Counted from the first letter of the stretch, positions 1-52,900 are shown. The stretch: 64,000 nucleotides of DNA from Strongylocentrotus droebachiensis (GCA_035222895.1 JAVYIG010002115.1:206947-270946), one strand, 5' to 3'. Notes: generated by a model not told the origin, from the sequence alone. Numbers and translations: made by a program.

Positions 1-39225
<39,225 letters not shown>

Positions 39226-40634
39226 ATTTGAACAAAGGAAAAATAAAACTAGAAAAACTTTATTAAAGAACCAAAAATCTGAAAGTTTTTGGAATGAAAA
39301 ACGATTCAATGGACACAAACATGACAACTCCAGAGAAGAAACCAAGATAAAACGTAGAGAAAACATGACATGGAAAACCGCTTACTTCGCAAGAATTTAG
39401 GTATAGATTGCCGTAGCAGTTTGGTAGAGATGACCAGTTTGTACTGTGTTCTGTCATTCTTCGTCAGTTTTTTTCTTTAATGGATAATTGATTGATTGAT
39501 TTACTTCAATTGTTAAATCTTTATAATGTATAATGTAATAGATATCTCTGTCTAGATATTACTCAAGTGTAATAGATTAGTGATTATTTTGTCTTTGATG
39601 AAGAGTATTATTTATATCTATGCATATAAAGCTTAATTATGTGATAACTTTTCTAAGTGTGGAATATATTGGATATTTCTGTGTATTATTTAAACTATGA
39701 TTTAACACTGGTCATCTAAAAACCGAAACCTTACTGGGACATGGCAATTAATTTTTCCCACAGGTCAAAAGTCATTTAGTTAGCTGAACTGCCCTCTAGT
39801 CTTCCTCACAGTCTTTTCTTTTCATACCTGTGATTTCTTTTGTAATAAATGATATATAAGAGGCAAGCTGTAAATAGAAATCATTGCATGCATTATGAGG
39901 AATGTGAGTTTAAAAGAAGAATAACTTGATTTTTTTTATATGTCGTTTCAGACGATGATAGCATGTCCTAGCTCCCTCTGTGGAAGCTGGAAGGACAGAT
40001 TGTGTAGATGATACAGTTTAGTGGCGTGAAGATTGTCAGTGCGATGTGAAAAGCAAAGTGTGCCTGAATATTGCACTTTGATTTGTGATAAAAACAAAAC
40101 AATTAGTTTTTTTCATGTTAAGAAGTTGCACAGAGCAATTGCCAAGTGTAAGTGGGATGATAGCTTAGATGTAGAACGACGTCTATCACTCTCACAAAGT
40201 GGAAAATGCATTGAAAATTTACTTTTGTAAGTATTCTCAATACCACTTTTTCAGCACTTTGGAGAATCCGTAACGCCCTTTTATAATGTATAAATTATAT
40301 ATTTATGAGTATGCCATTCTATGCATCTCGACCGAGTACTGTGATCTATGAAAATAATGAGTGCAATTATGATAATGATTAATTTCATATATTTTCTGTT
40401 CGGTATTCAAACATATCTCTCTTTATTTTGTGCTTCCCGCTTGCCCTTATTTGCCATGTTCCCTTGATATTTCAAATAAAATGAAAAAAAGAATAACAAT
40501 TAAAAAAAATACTAATTGCAGTGCCATGTTAAACGTAGAGGGCAGACTTCAAATAAATCTGTACGCAGAACACAACACGAAATTCAACCTTGATTGTCAT
40601 TGCTGTGCAAGGATGTTGGTGGTAATTTACATTA
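39226..40634 (+). other. 3' UTR and downstream flank of the twitchin-like gene
   Basis: AT-rich non-coding DNA. AATAAA hexamers occur at 39844-39849 and 40475-40480, either of which could end the transcript; one overlapping the stop codon (39221) is too close to be used. At 39960-39980 a TTTCAG acceptor precedes ACGATGATAGCATGTCCTAG, which could be an alternative last exon (DDDSMS-stop in phase 1), but nothing else supports it. Confidence 0.5.
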
Positions 40635-41290
40635 AGTGGTGGTAGTGATGGTGATGGTGATAGTGATGGTGGTGATGGTGGTGCAGTATTGGTGACAGTG
40701 GTGGTAGTTGTGATGGTGGTAGTAGTTGAGGTGATAGTGGTGGTAGTGATGGTGGTTGTAGTTGTGATGGTGGTGGAGGTAATGGTGGTACATTAAGTGG
40801 TGGTAGTGATAGTGATGGTGATGGTGGTGTAGTAGTTGTGACAGTGGTGGTAGTGTGATGGTGGTAGTAGTTAAGGTGATAGTGGTGGTAGTTGTGATGG
40901 TGGTGGAGGTAATGGTGGTAATTTACATTAAGTGGTGGTAGTGATGGTGATAGTGGTGGTGTAGTAGGTGTGATGGTGGTGGTAGTTGTGATGGTGGTGG
41001 AGGTAATGGTGGTAGTATTTGTAGTGATGGTGGTCTTAGTTGTGGTGATAGTGGTGGTGGTGGTAGTACTTGTAGGGACAATGGAGGTGGGGTGGTGATG
41101 GTAGTAGCGGTGGTGGTGGTGATAGTAATTTTAATGGTGGTAGTGGTAATGCTATTTATTGTTGTGATAATGGTGTTGGTGGAGATCCTGATTTTAGCAG
41201 TGCGGTCTGGTCATGATGGTGGCATTAGTGGTGAAAGTGATGGTACTGATGGTGGTGGTGGAGATACAGCTTTAATAGTGATGGTGATAG
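40635..41290 (+). repeat. GTGGTGATGG/GTGGTAGTGATGG minisatellite
   Basis: About 650 bases of G/T/A-rich triplet-based repeats (GTGGTAGTGATGGTGATGG, TGATGGTGGTGGAGGTAATG) with larger blocks repeated, such as TACATTAAGTGGTGGTAGTGA three times. No C-rich strand mixing. Apparent Val/Met-rich frames here are repeat artefacts. Confidence 0.92.
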
Positions 41291-41378
41291 TATTAATACA
41301 CGCTGTAGCTGTATCAGTACATCTAGAGGCGTATACTGGTACTAATACAAAAAGCTATTATCATCATCATCGTACTCA

Positions 41379-41379
<1 letters not shown>

Positions 41380-41430
<51 letters not shown>

Positions 41431-41462
41431 CACGCGCACACACACTCCCCTTCTATCTCTCT
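41380..41462 (+). repeat. (CT)n(CA)n microsatellite
   Basis: CTCTCTCT runs straight into CACACACA with CGCA interruptions, then CTATCTCTCTC. Confidence 0.95.
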
Positions 41463-42990
41463 CTCCGCCTATATCGTTTACATGGATATTTCCCCACCAT
41501 CGCTTTAGAATTTGAGACAGAATAGTGGCGGGGGAGGCCGTAGTTATCAAAATATTTAGGGTAAAGATTTGTCTCCTTCTTGGAAGGTTTCGAGGTAATA
41601 ACCAAAAAGTTAGTTGACCCATAGCACGGAATTTGGTTCCTCTCTCTTCGCACATTAATTTGTTCACGCAACATAAAGAGGAAAAGGGACAGTATTCTAT
41701 TTTTAAAAATGGCTGGAAAACGTGGTTATGCAGATTATTAGATTAAAATTGGTGTTGTTCTGGAAAGTTAATTAGTTGTCCGATGTAATAGACCAAGAGT
41801 TAGAAGTTATATATATATATATAACCCGCCTCTTACCGTCATTTTCTTGGATTTTGGTATCTCTTTTGTCACAAATAGAGTTAAAGAAATACATAGAGAG
41901 TAAAACAGAAAAATTGAGATATTCTAAAAAATATTCTACCTTGCTCCCCACACTTTTGAGTACCCCAAAAGTGCCCCTTTAACTTTGTTCGAAGGGCCCC
42001 TTTTTTCATAGGAAAAGTGCCCCTTCCCCTTTTCACCTCTGGTAAGTTCCCCGTTTATTTTGACATTTGTCCCTTTTCCTTCGACAAGTTTCCATTCCAC
42101 CCCCTTTTAATAACTACACTTTTATTTTCAAATGTACCCCCTTTCTCTTTTAATAAGTGCCCCCTTCACCTTTGATAATTGCCCTCATCAAATCTGAGAG
42201 ATGCCCTTTTTCCCTTAACAAGTGCCTCTTTTCCTTTGTAAGAATTGCCCCTCTCCTTTAAATAACTACCCCTTTTTAAACTCAGATAAGCGACCCTTTT
42301 ATTTTCACATGTGCCCCTATTCCTTATGATGAGTGCCCCTATTTAAAAAAGAGACCCTTCCCCTTCTCATTAATGCCCCTTTTCACCTATGAAAGCCCCC
42401 TTTCATCTCTCACCATTAAACGTGCCCCTAACTTAAAGCGACTAAGTGCAACCCCCCCCCCCCCAAATGGGGCACTCATCAGAGATAAAAAGAGCACTTA
42501 TCAGGATGGTAAGGGGTACGCCCGCTTTTATAGATGATCTAATTATGTTACTTATCAAAGGTCTTTTCAGTCTTCCCTTATGTGCTTATACCCCATGAGG
42601 ATTGGGTTTTTTCCTCTTGATAAGAATGTTATTTGTCCTCACTCGTTCGCAAATAATATTCAGACCATCACACCCAACTGCAAAGTATGCAACATCTTGT
42701 ATGATGTATAAAGAGAAACAAGTGTTGAAATCATCCCTGTTGGTGCCCCCCCCCCCCCGTTCTTTGGAAGTTGCTCCGCCGCCCCTGGTGTGAAAACTGT
42801 ATAATGGAGATCGCGAGGGTAAAACTGGAGTTGTTCAACAAGGTCCGTGGTAAAAGCTAATATAATCCGCCTCTTACTATCGTTTACATGGACTTTGGTT
42901 TCTTTGTCATCGCCTTATAGAAGTTGTTCACGAAACACTTAGAGAGTAAAACGGAGAATTTCTAAAGGGCAATTCTAGACATTCTAAAAA
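41463..42990 (+). repeat. Decayed duplicate copies of the SLC5 5' UTR/exon 1 region
   Basis: The phrase CCGCCT.TTAC..TCGTTTACATGGA is seen at about 41465, 41826 and 42868, and AGAGAGTAAAACNGAGAA at 41893 and 42940. AATAGTGGCGGGGGAGGCCG at 41521 mirrors the true exon start AAAATGGCGGGGGAAGGCGG at 42994, but with GTG in place of ATG; AAAAATGGCTGGAAAACGTG at 41706 is a weaker copy. The gene's 5' end therefore seems to have been duplicated locally and decayed. Confidence 0.6.
41945..42470 (+). repeat. Degenerate array of 'AAGTGCCCCTTTTCC' units (period about 30)
   Basis: At least 14 loosely spaced repeats of (A)AGTGCCCC, TTGCCC or TACCCC, each followed by a T-rich spacer such as TTTCCCTT or TTAATAA. 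Spacing is close to 25-35 bases. The array ends in a poly-C run (42450-42466). It carries no coding and is far more diverged than the neighbouring minisatellite. Confidence 0.7.
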
Positions 42991-42996
42991 AACAAA

Positions 42997-43450
42997 ATGG
43001 CGGGGGAAGGCGGTAACAAAGATTATGAAGGTGAAGGTGAAATCGGTACTGCAGACATCGTCATCATTGTCGTTTACTTTATCTTCGTCATCATCGTCGG
43101 TTTATGGGTGAGTATAATAATTTTTGTTTGTAATACTTTCCGGACTCTGCCATGGGTCGATTCACCAATAATATATCAAGATAGAAACAGCAATAAACGC
43201 AGTCAAATAATACTTTATTGCCCTTTACATACAGCTAGTATACCCCGTTGATATACGTTCCGGTCATAATAGGCATGAACATCTACATATTGCCTATATT
43301 TCATGGATTTCAAGAACTTGTTTAAGGGTATCAAACTTGTGCATGTGCCCTTTATCTCCAACTCCTTACATCTTATAAAATCTATATATTTGAGGGTAAT
43401 TTTGTCATGTATTGTCTACACCAAGTTCATTTCAAGCAATATATACAACG

Positions 43451-43490
<40 letters not shown>

Positions 43491-43942
43491 CAAACAAGAA
43501 CCCCCAAGATTTAGATTTAGACCAAGATTTAGGAGCCAACCATACCACTTTCCTTTTAAACCCAAGTGTCATACATTTGCTTGTCATCAATGTTTTAAAC
43601 AAAAGCCTGGATTCGCCCCTGTTTCAAGATAAAGATACGTTGATCTTGGTTGTATAATACACGAAGCAGCATATAAAAAGAAAGTTCCTATTTCTTGCGG
43701 AATATCTCTTCTGTCAAAGTTAATCAACTCTGATTGATTTGTGGAAAGTTGATAAATTTCTGTATCTCAAAATATTTTCAATAAATAAAATACATACAAG
43801 TCAAGTAATACAAAAATATAAAAAAGAATACTCGTAACTTATTTTTCAATGTTTTTGTTTTTTCTACCAGTCCATGTACAAAACTAACAGGGGCAATGCG
43901 AGTGGATATTTCCTCGCAGGTCGATCGATGTGGTGGTTACCG
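42997..43942 (+). CDS. SLC5 exons 1-2: N-terminus and first membrane helix
   Basis: Exon 1 (42997-43107) encodes an acidic N-terminus then [18 protein letters not shown], the outermost helix. Exon 2 (43871-43942) encodes [20 protein letters not shown] and WWLP, the family's conserved 'YFLAGR.M.WWPIG' region. Both joins are phase 0. An (AG)n run lies in the intron at 43453-43487. Confidence 0.93.
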
Positions 43943-46900
43943 GTAAGTGGCTTTAAGAAAAGCTTAAGTGTCTTAACCTTTAAATAAATTTGATCATGCT
44001 CACAAGTTATAAAATAGGCATGAGTTATCAAATCGACACTCAAAAGTCAAAACACCGAACTCTTTAGATCTTATATCGATAATAAGAGCTTGCAAACAAT
44101 AGCAAATTGTGTTGTTGGTGGTGGTGGTAGTATTTTGAAGATTTGTGATAAGATAAAAGTTATCTGTCTGTGTGCTTATGCTGAATATATCATTACTTAA
44201 TTAGCATCAATGAGTTACAGGTACTAAACTGTTGGTGTCTATTCAAACGAAAAAGAAAATGATTTTATTCTTACTCACTGCCCCCGTTTTAAAATGCAAT
44301 ATCAGTTCTGTGTTTTTTTTTAATGCGATCTCCATCAACTTTTTGGTTGACTTCATTGTTTTATGGCTTTCACAACTCTTGCATTTTTTTATCTTTAGTG
44401 CTGTGTTTGATATTAACGTAATGCAAGTATATAATTGGCAGATTGGAGCATCATTATTTGCAAGTAACATCGGTACCGGACACTTTATCGGACTAGCCGG
44501 AACCGGAGCAACATCTGGACTGGCTGTAGCAGCATATGAAGTTATGGTAAACAAAAACAAGTCTTGAGAATCACAACCAGCTTTCTCCCTCCCACTGTCT
44601 CTCTCTCTCTCTTTCTCCCTTACTATTTATTTCACCTCTATCCCTCTCTTTTCATTCTCTCTCTCTCCTTTCCTTCTGACTCTCCACCTCCCTCTCCCTT
44701 TCCATTTCCCACTTACCCTTTCGCTCTTGACTAATATTCTCTAAGTTCCTTTTCTTCCCCTTTCCTCGCTCTTTTTAAAAATAAATTCTTTCCTTCTCCT
44801 CGTTTTCTATCCATCTGCCCAGTTCCCCTTTCTCTACATTTCTCTCTCTGCATCGTCTTTTGTATGTCCACTCCCTTTCACATTATTCATGTAGCATATT
44901 TGATATTGTTGGACGCTGATTTTTTTAACCAATAATTGTCCGTTACTGTACATGTACTATTTTTGTCACCCCATGCACAAATTCTTGTTAGTCGAAGAAA
45001 AATATTTCTGGTGCTTCGGCTAAGGAACCTGCGTATTTTTATTGTAAAATATTTGTATTGAATGTTGAAATATTTATGTTTTTTATTATTTTGTGTCACG
45101 ATATTAAGCAACTTTTTTGGTGATTGTTCAATCCATATTTGATGCAATTTATTTTTATCATTACAGTCTGGATATGCCATTCTTCTTTTGGGTTGGATCT
45201 TTCTACCTGTGTACGTCTCATCGGGGGTAAGTCACTTTGACCTTCTCTCTTTTTTGTATTTATAGAAAATACATTACAATGCTTTGTTGACATTGAAATA
45301 GGCAAAGATACTTGCAGATAGAGTCAAACCTGTCTTTAAAGGCCACCCAAGGGTAAAACTATTTAGAAATAAATGAACCATGTAGAATAACATCTTTGGC
45401 TTCAATTTCAATATGAGACTAGTACAGAAACAAGTATAAGTTGCCATTAATGGTTGAAAAAACAGGAGTACGCGTATAAGGGGTGGTCAATATGGTTTCA
45501 CAAGGCACTGTATAGATAGCGCCGATTATAATTTTTGGATTACGCAAAAAGTATATGAGAGGGAAAACCATTGGTTCAGTCACATTCAAATAATGCTCTG
45601 TGAAGTAGGTCAAAAATCCCCAATTTAATTTCCATTATAAAATCACTGTGACAAATTTGACTATACGTCATAAATTCATAAAAGTACATTGTCAATCGGT
45701 CCAAGGTATCGGCAGCAGTGTTGACCAAAATCAAACTACAGAGCTATTTGAATAAGAGGAATTTTGCTTTGTGGTCTATTCGTGCCTTTTTGGAGTAATT
45801 ATTTTTTTGTTTTTTTGTAATGAACCTTCATCAATCACTGCACCTACGATGTACACGAAATTTTGTATAAGGATTGTGGTTGAATTATCCCATTTAGTGT
45901 CTTATCATTTATGATGTCAAACAGATTAACTGCTGCACGATCCGTGTTGATAAAATTATACTTCTATCAATATTACAATATGCTCAAAATTATATAGAGA
46001 ATAAGGTTTGTGTATTCCATTTTCTTTCACTTTTAAGGCACGATTTATGACCCCCCCCCCAAAAAAAAAAAAAAAAAAAAAAAATAGAACCAGCCATAAA
46101 AGTAAAATGAAAGATGTAAAGAAATGTCAGGATGATTTTTTGTTCTCAATAATTATATTCTTCTTTTTCCAAAGTGAATGCTTGTTTATGCTAAGGAAAA
46201 TCCAAATGGAATGTTTTAAGAAAAGTTAATTAAACTATCGATGTATTTTCGATGATCAACATTGGTCAATTGATGTCTATATCTAGAGTGATAATAATTG
46301 ATAGGACATATTTGCCATGATTACATTTGGTTTACTGTATGTAACAGGTGTATACCATGCCCGAGTATCTCCGTGTTCGTTACGGAGGTCAACGACTACG
46401 GATAGCGATGTCGATCTTGGCACTTTTCCTTTATGTATTTACAAAAATATCAGTGAGTATGTCCTAAATTTAGGTGATGAATAATTTGATAACATTCAAT
46501 TAAAGCCTTATGCTTGTGCACATTTGTGATCACTTTTACATACTGTATACGAATAATCCTCGTAATTGTAAAATATTATCGTACTGAGATGGATGGCCTA
46601 CCTTCACTATTCTTAGTTTGTTTTATAAACGAAGTTTACTTATAAAGTTACTATATAGGACGAGGACTCGTGACAGATCATGAGGTCCTTTAATACAACA
46701 CAGTGCAATACACAATAATTCATATTTAGGCAATTAACTTCGAGGTTATGTTAAAGCTATTTCATACAATAATATTTTCTAGAGAAATGTAATGGAAAAG
46801 AGGAATGTTAATTAATTATTTTTCTGTACTTAAAGATGATGTTCTTGTATTGGTATGTATGTCATTAAAAAGCTATTAAACCCTTGTGAATTTATCCAAA

Positions 46901-49900
46901 CAAGCTGACTGTTACACATTTTAAAATTGATTGACAAAGTTAATTGTCAAGTATCAGAGTTTGTAATTTCTTTTTAAAATTGTGGGCCAACTTTTTTTCT
47001 AAGAATATTTAACGTATTTAGCATATTTATGAATGAAAAGAGGATTGATGTAATTTAATTTGTTTTGCTGTTGTAAATTACAGGTTGATATTTTTGCTGG
47101 AGCAGTATTTATTCAGCAGGCCTTTAAATGGAATATATATGCCTCGATATTTGTGCTGCTAGCTGTAACTGCTGTCTACACAATTACGGGTAAAACCATT
47201 CCATGCAACAAGTCTATTTCAAACTAGATTATTATATACAGTAGGTTTGCGGTTGCACCATGTGTGTGAGAGAGAGAGAGGTTTGAGGAGTCCTGAACAG
47301 GACTCTGACTCGGTAATCTTTCTTGGAGGAGTGTAGTCCTGAAAAGGACTGTTTGTTATCTTTCTTGGCATATAGTTCTCAGGAGAACTATAGCGCTTGG
47401 AGAGGATGAGTGGCTCGACGTTTCGAACAGGTTGACTATCCGTCGTCAGTCCGTCGTCACTCCTGACGACGGATAGTCAACCTGTTCGAAACGTCGAGCC
47501 ACTCATCCTCTCCAAGCGCTATAGTTCTCCTGAGAACTATATGCCAAGAAAGATAACAAACAGTCCTTTTCAGGACTACACTCCTCCAAGAAAGATTACC
47601 GAGTCAGAGTCCTGTTCTGGACTCCTCAAACCTCTCTCTCTCTCACACACATGGTGCAACCGCAAACCTACTGTATATCTACATCACCATGCAAGCCGAC
47701 ACTAACAAGCAGCATCTAGATTATTATACAATTAAAGATGCATGTAACTGTAAAATTAATCTTTCAGTCCTTTTTTCTTCAAACATAATTCACGCTGGGC
47801 GCTTGGGACAGCGGTTTGGACAGGGTTTTTTAAGGCAAAAAGGAAACATCGTTTGCCGTATTAAAAAGAGTAATTATCTTTATATTTTCTCTTATATGAT
47901 CTTGGATAAAAGAAAAATTCTTTGACACAGTGCTAATTTGATTTTGTATTACAATTTCCGCGTACTTTTCACCGAAGCTAAATTAAGAATACATCATCAA
48001 CCAGATTTAGAGAAATCTTATTTCCCACCAACTGTGTTTTTCCTGTCCCTACCCCCAATACAACATTTTACCCGGATATCAGCAATATATGAAATTACAT
48101 AACGAATGAGCCGTTTCGTAATGTAATCAAACAAAGATTTATGCATACAATTTTATTACATTTTGAAAATTGTCTATCAATCAATTAACTTTGACAGGAG
48201 GTCTAGCGGCTGTGATATACACCGACACTCTCCAAGTTGTAATCATGCTTGTCGGCGGTTCTTTTCTCATGGTCACAAGTAAGTAGAGTATACAAAGTCA
48301 ATATCCAGAAAACTAACATGCGTCGCAATATTTCTTGTACTGCACTCTTTGAATAAAAAAAAAAGGTTAAAATTGCCTACCATGAGGACAATTTTCATGT
48401 CTGATCATTTTTTGTCAATTTTATGCGCAACTTCAGCAATGTTGTGAACTATTCTGATCACCCTTTGTCATAAATTAATAAGAAAATCACCGTGACGAGT
48501 TGGACATGTTGCTGCCCAACAGTTTGCTAGACACACGACTACCCTCACCAGGGATCGTGTTTTATCAAATTTTAATTCAAACTTTCAACAGCTTACAACA
48601 CTCGTATATACTGTACCTCGTATATTTGATAGCAAGTTTGTCATAGAATGTATTAACATAATAATTCCCTAAACCTTGCTCGCTCTAAACCTTTACATAT
48701 ACAATTTCACTTTCATTTGAAATGAAGGCTTTATGAAGATAGGCAGTCTAGAGCGACTTCGACTTGAGTACATGCAGTCGTTTCCGTCCTCTGTCCTGAA
48801 CGATACCGATACTACCTGCGGATACCCGAGACAAGACGCCTTTAGTATGATCCGGGACGCAACTACTTCGGATCAGCCATGGCCCGGAACCGCTCTGGGC
48901 ATCATGGTAATAGGAACTTGGTACTGGTGTACTGACCAGGTAATCCGCTATCTCGATTAAAGAGTTAGACAAATTGTTGCCCGTTTAAGTTGGCAAAAAC
49001 TATCAATTCTAAAGCAAAAATATCAACAACAAAAATTTCCATTGCGACTCTAAACGGCATTAGTTTACAATATAATATTTCCCCCGATATTTCTTACAGA
49101 ACTTTTTCAAGCAGATTAAAGTAGAAATACTGTATGTAAAATGTAATCACTTTTTTTTATTCTACCATATGAAGTTTAATTATTATCTTTAGAACGCTTT
49201 TCCACTTTCCACGATGACGAGTAAAAGAGTTATAGTAGACGGACGAAAACGAAGTAACTTTAGTAGCTGGAGAGGTTGTACTCGGAAAAGCTGTAGTAGG
49301 AAAAGCAGTATAAATAGTAGTACTGGGATTTGATATTCGTATAAACGATTGAGAGGAAGGAGAGAGGGGTGGGAGAGAGTAGGAGAGGAGGAAGAAAAAT
49401 AGAGAAATATGAAATGCTTAAATGTCACGTTATATTTCGTCAAGAGTATGAAGAATGAACAAAGTTAGTAAATTCTACATTTACTGTTTACTTTTCCCTG
49501 CAGGTGATTGTCCAACGTTCCCTTGCAGCAAAGAACGTCACTCATGCGAAGGGAGCCTCTATAGTCGCAAGTTATCTCAAGTTCCTCCCACAGTTTCTGA
49601 TCGTGATGCCGGGAATGATAGCTAGAGTTCTATACACAGGTACCAATTGTACAAATACAAATTTTGCGGTTCAGTTGATGAAATTTGCGGTAATTTTAAT
49701 CGAACAACCCTCCTTCATTTATACACGTATTGGATCCAGCTCATGAAATTGTATCCGTTTCGATTCAACAGAATTTCGAAATAAGCTAGAAATGAGTCAT
49801 CAACAGCTTTTTATATTGCATTCTAAGGGTTTTCTTTAATCTTAGTAATATATAAAGGTGTATAATGATCCTTCAAATAAATATTTTAAAATCAAGGCTG

Positions 49901-52900
49901 GGGTTATTGATGAGGCATTCAACTTTTACCGATATGCGAGAAAGAAAAGGCTTGCCAAAATAAATTCATTATACTTTCAATTAACATGAACAAAATGGCG
50001 AGTTTTGTATTTCATCGGGGCATATGTTGTATTCATATGTTCGCCTATATTCGTCACATTCTCGATCTGCTATTCTAGAATGATTTCTTATTCCGATTTA
50101 ATATATATGTATATTTATATATAGATGAAGTAGCATGTGTGGACAGTGAATCGTGTATGAAGTACTGCCAAAACCCGACTTCGTGTTCAAATATTGCCTA
50201 CCCACTCCTAATCCTCAGACTCATGCCTATTGGTAAGTTTTATCTGTTCTAAATGCTCCCTTTCCTTTAACCTTCCGTCTTTTTATGACAATGTATTCTG
50301 TCATTCCCTCTCTGATTATTTTGTTGCAATTCTTGAGTAAATGTATCCTTTTCACTCCAAGCTCACTTTCTTTTTTTGCTCTCCCTCTCCAGGCGCGGAT
50401 CTACGGGGGGGGGGGGGGGGTTAGGGGGGCACGTGCCCCCCCCCCCCCCCCGTGGCTACGCGCCTGCCCCCCTCCCCGAATAACGTGTCGGCAGTTTTTT
50501 CTACCCCGCCCTCTCCCATCAAATATTTTCGAACAGCTCCCTGTATTGACCTGCCGTTGGTACATAGCTTTCTACAAAAATGTTAGTCATACTGCCAAGC
50601 CGACTTGCCACCGACTCTATCAGTCTACCGATTCTTGTATATGCTGCTTGATGTAACAGTTTTTTAAGGACTGTTGTTGGTCTGGAGGCGGTTTTTCATT
50701 GGTGTGACTTGGATGTTATGCCTTGTTACAGGTGCTCGTGGTCTGATGATGGCCGTCATGATTGCCGCCCTCATGAGTTCATTAACATCCATCTTCAACA
50801 GTGGCAGTACGATTTTCACCATGGATATATGGCGCCGCATTCGTCCAAATGCGAAGAACCGAGAGTTGATGATAGTAGGAAGGTATCTATGGAAACTGAA
50901 ATACATATATAGATATATTTGTTCGTAGCTTACATCCTAATGCGGCGTTAACTAAACGAGATAATGTAGGTAGATGGCTTGACTGCTCGTTATAATTTGC
51001 TGTAGGTAATATGGCAAGAAAATGTGCAATGTTTTGTAATATCGATGCATTTATTTCATATTGAAATGTAAACACTTTATTAGCTGCAATTTGTTCTCTT
51101 TTTTTTTCGTTGAACTTTATTTATTTTCGTAACCCTCAATGAGGGTCTTAATGGAATTAGTAATATTGATTGTGTCTTGAGTCGTTGATCATGATGTTTC
51201 ATTAGTGAAATAAGGCGCCATATATAACAGCGATTTAAATAAAAAATCAAATTGCTGTACAAAGAGCATTTGATATGATGCAAAACTGTAGTGATGATAA
51301 AGAACAAAGAAAACAGCAGGGAACAACACAATTGAAGGGGGTTCTGTTTACATTATATTAAGTATAGAGAGGTTGATTAAACTGAAGCAGTAATGGAGCA
51401 GTAATGGATTTGATTGTAGATCAAGAATCGATCACGTCATATTAAATTAATAACAAATATTCTAACTGTTACCAGATCCTATATCATAAAAATCATTTGA
51501 GTAAACTACTATTCACATATAAGAGGTTTCCGTTCGTTTTCTACTGAAGAAATATTAAGCAGGCTACACTTCCTTTTCCCCTTCACTGCTTGTCTTTCTG
51601 TAGGCTCTTTGTCCTTGTTCTGGTTGGAATCAGCATCCTGTGGGTTCCCATCGTCCAGGTAGCACAGGGTGGCCAACTCTTCCAGTACATCCAGTCTCTA
51701 CAATCCTACTTTGCCCCTCCCATCTTTGTCTGTTTCGTCACAGGGGTCGTCTGGGTCAGAAATAACGAAAAGGTATCATTAAGTCCTTTGTTTGTTGCAG
51801 GTTTAAATACTATTATAGGCCTACTGCGACTTAGTTTGAGTATAATATGTGTTATGATTTGTCCCTAATTACAAGGCTGGAATAACTCACATGTGTACAA
51901 AGATGGCTGACATGAAGTGTGTGTCTTTTATTCAGTCCTGTCGCCCTCTATCTGAATAGGCAGTACAGTGTTATAACTTGTAAATCTCATAAACAAGATA
52001 TTGTCACATCCTCCCCATTGTGGTTTTTACTGGGAGAGATGGATGGCCAACATTAGCCAAAATATAAATGTTGCCTGTTTTTTTTTTTTTTTTTTTTTTA
52101 AAGGTTTGCCCAAAAAAACTGTTTGTGAGACTTTTACAAAATGTATCAGCATGCATGAATATAAAAAAAAACGTTAACAAAAACAAAGTCCTTTAAGAAT
52201 CACTACTTGATCCTTTTTTGAGTAGAATGAGTCCAAAAGTGTTCAGCTTTCCAAAGCAGCTCTCATTCTAATACGAAAGTCTAAATGATAGTCCATAGCA
52301 ACGGTGTACCACGGTACTAACACCAAAAAAAAAAAACATCATGTGGTTTTATAATTGCCTTATCAAAAATTTCAAGTCCAAAAAAGCAAAATCTTAACCA
52401 AAAATTTTCCAAAGTCAAGTTTTCAAAAAGTTTCAAACAAAGTTTGTTTTGTTTTGTTTTTTTGTTTTTTGTTTTTTTTTTTTTTTTTTTTTTCGTTGCT
52501 TTGTTTATCTTTAATATCTAACAAAGTCTTTCATGCTGCTTGGTTCATGACGTCGACGAGATGATCTTCTCAGCTCTGTTGGCTCCTGGTCATGTAGGCG
52601 GCTTGATGTCTGAGGTTGATCAGGCAAAGCAGCTGGTTGTAGGTCCTTGGTGTCATCAGGTCTAGAACGAGCCGCGTCATTGTTGACATCCGTCTCAATA
52701 TCGGGTAGCGTAGGGATGGAAATCTCACTGTCTGGGGATTCCCTTGTTGCTCTAAGGTGCTCTCGGTTTCTCCGGTATGTATGTCCACCAGAGATCACCT
52801 CATAAGATCTCTCGTCTAGTTTCTGTAGGACTTTGGCCTTCTGCCATTTGTCGCGTCCTGGCTGGAATGGTTTCATGCGTACTGTATCACCATCCTCAAG

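Noticed and set aside
41092..41508. Val/Met-rich frame with a hydrophobic start
   Set aside because: Translation of a GTGGTGATGG minisatellite running into a CT/CA microsatellite.
47440..47510. Hammerhead-ribozyme-like core (CTGACGA ... GAAAC) in the right arm of the foldback element
   Set aside because: CTGACGA and GAAA match the core words, but the bases next to them (C after CTGACGA, C before GAAA) cannot start helix II, and the region already pairs with the other arm. Kept only as a curiosity.
49189..49443. Short frames near 49211 on both strands
   Set aside because: The region is an AGTAGT/GGAAAAGC-rich intron of the SLC5 gene; neither frame has a recognisable motif or splice support.
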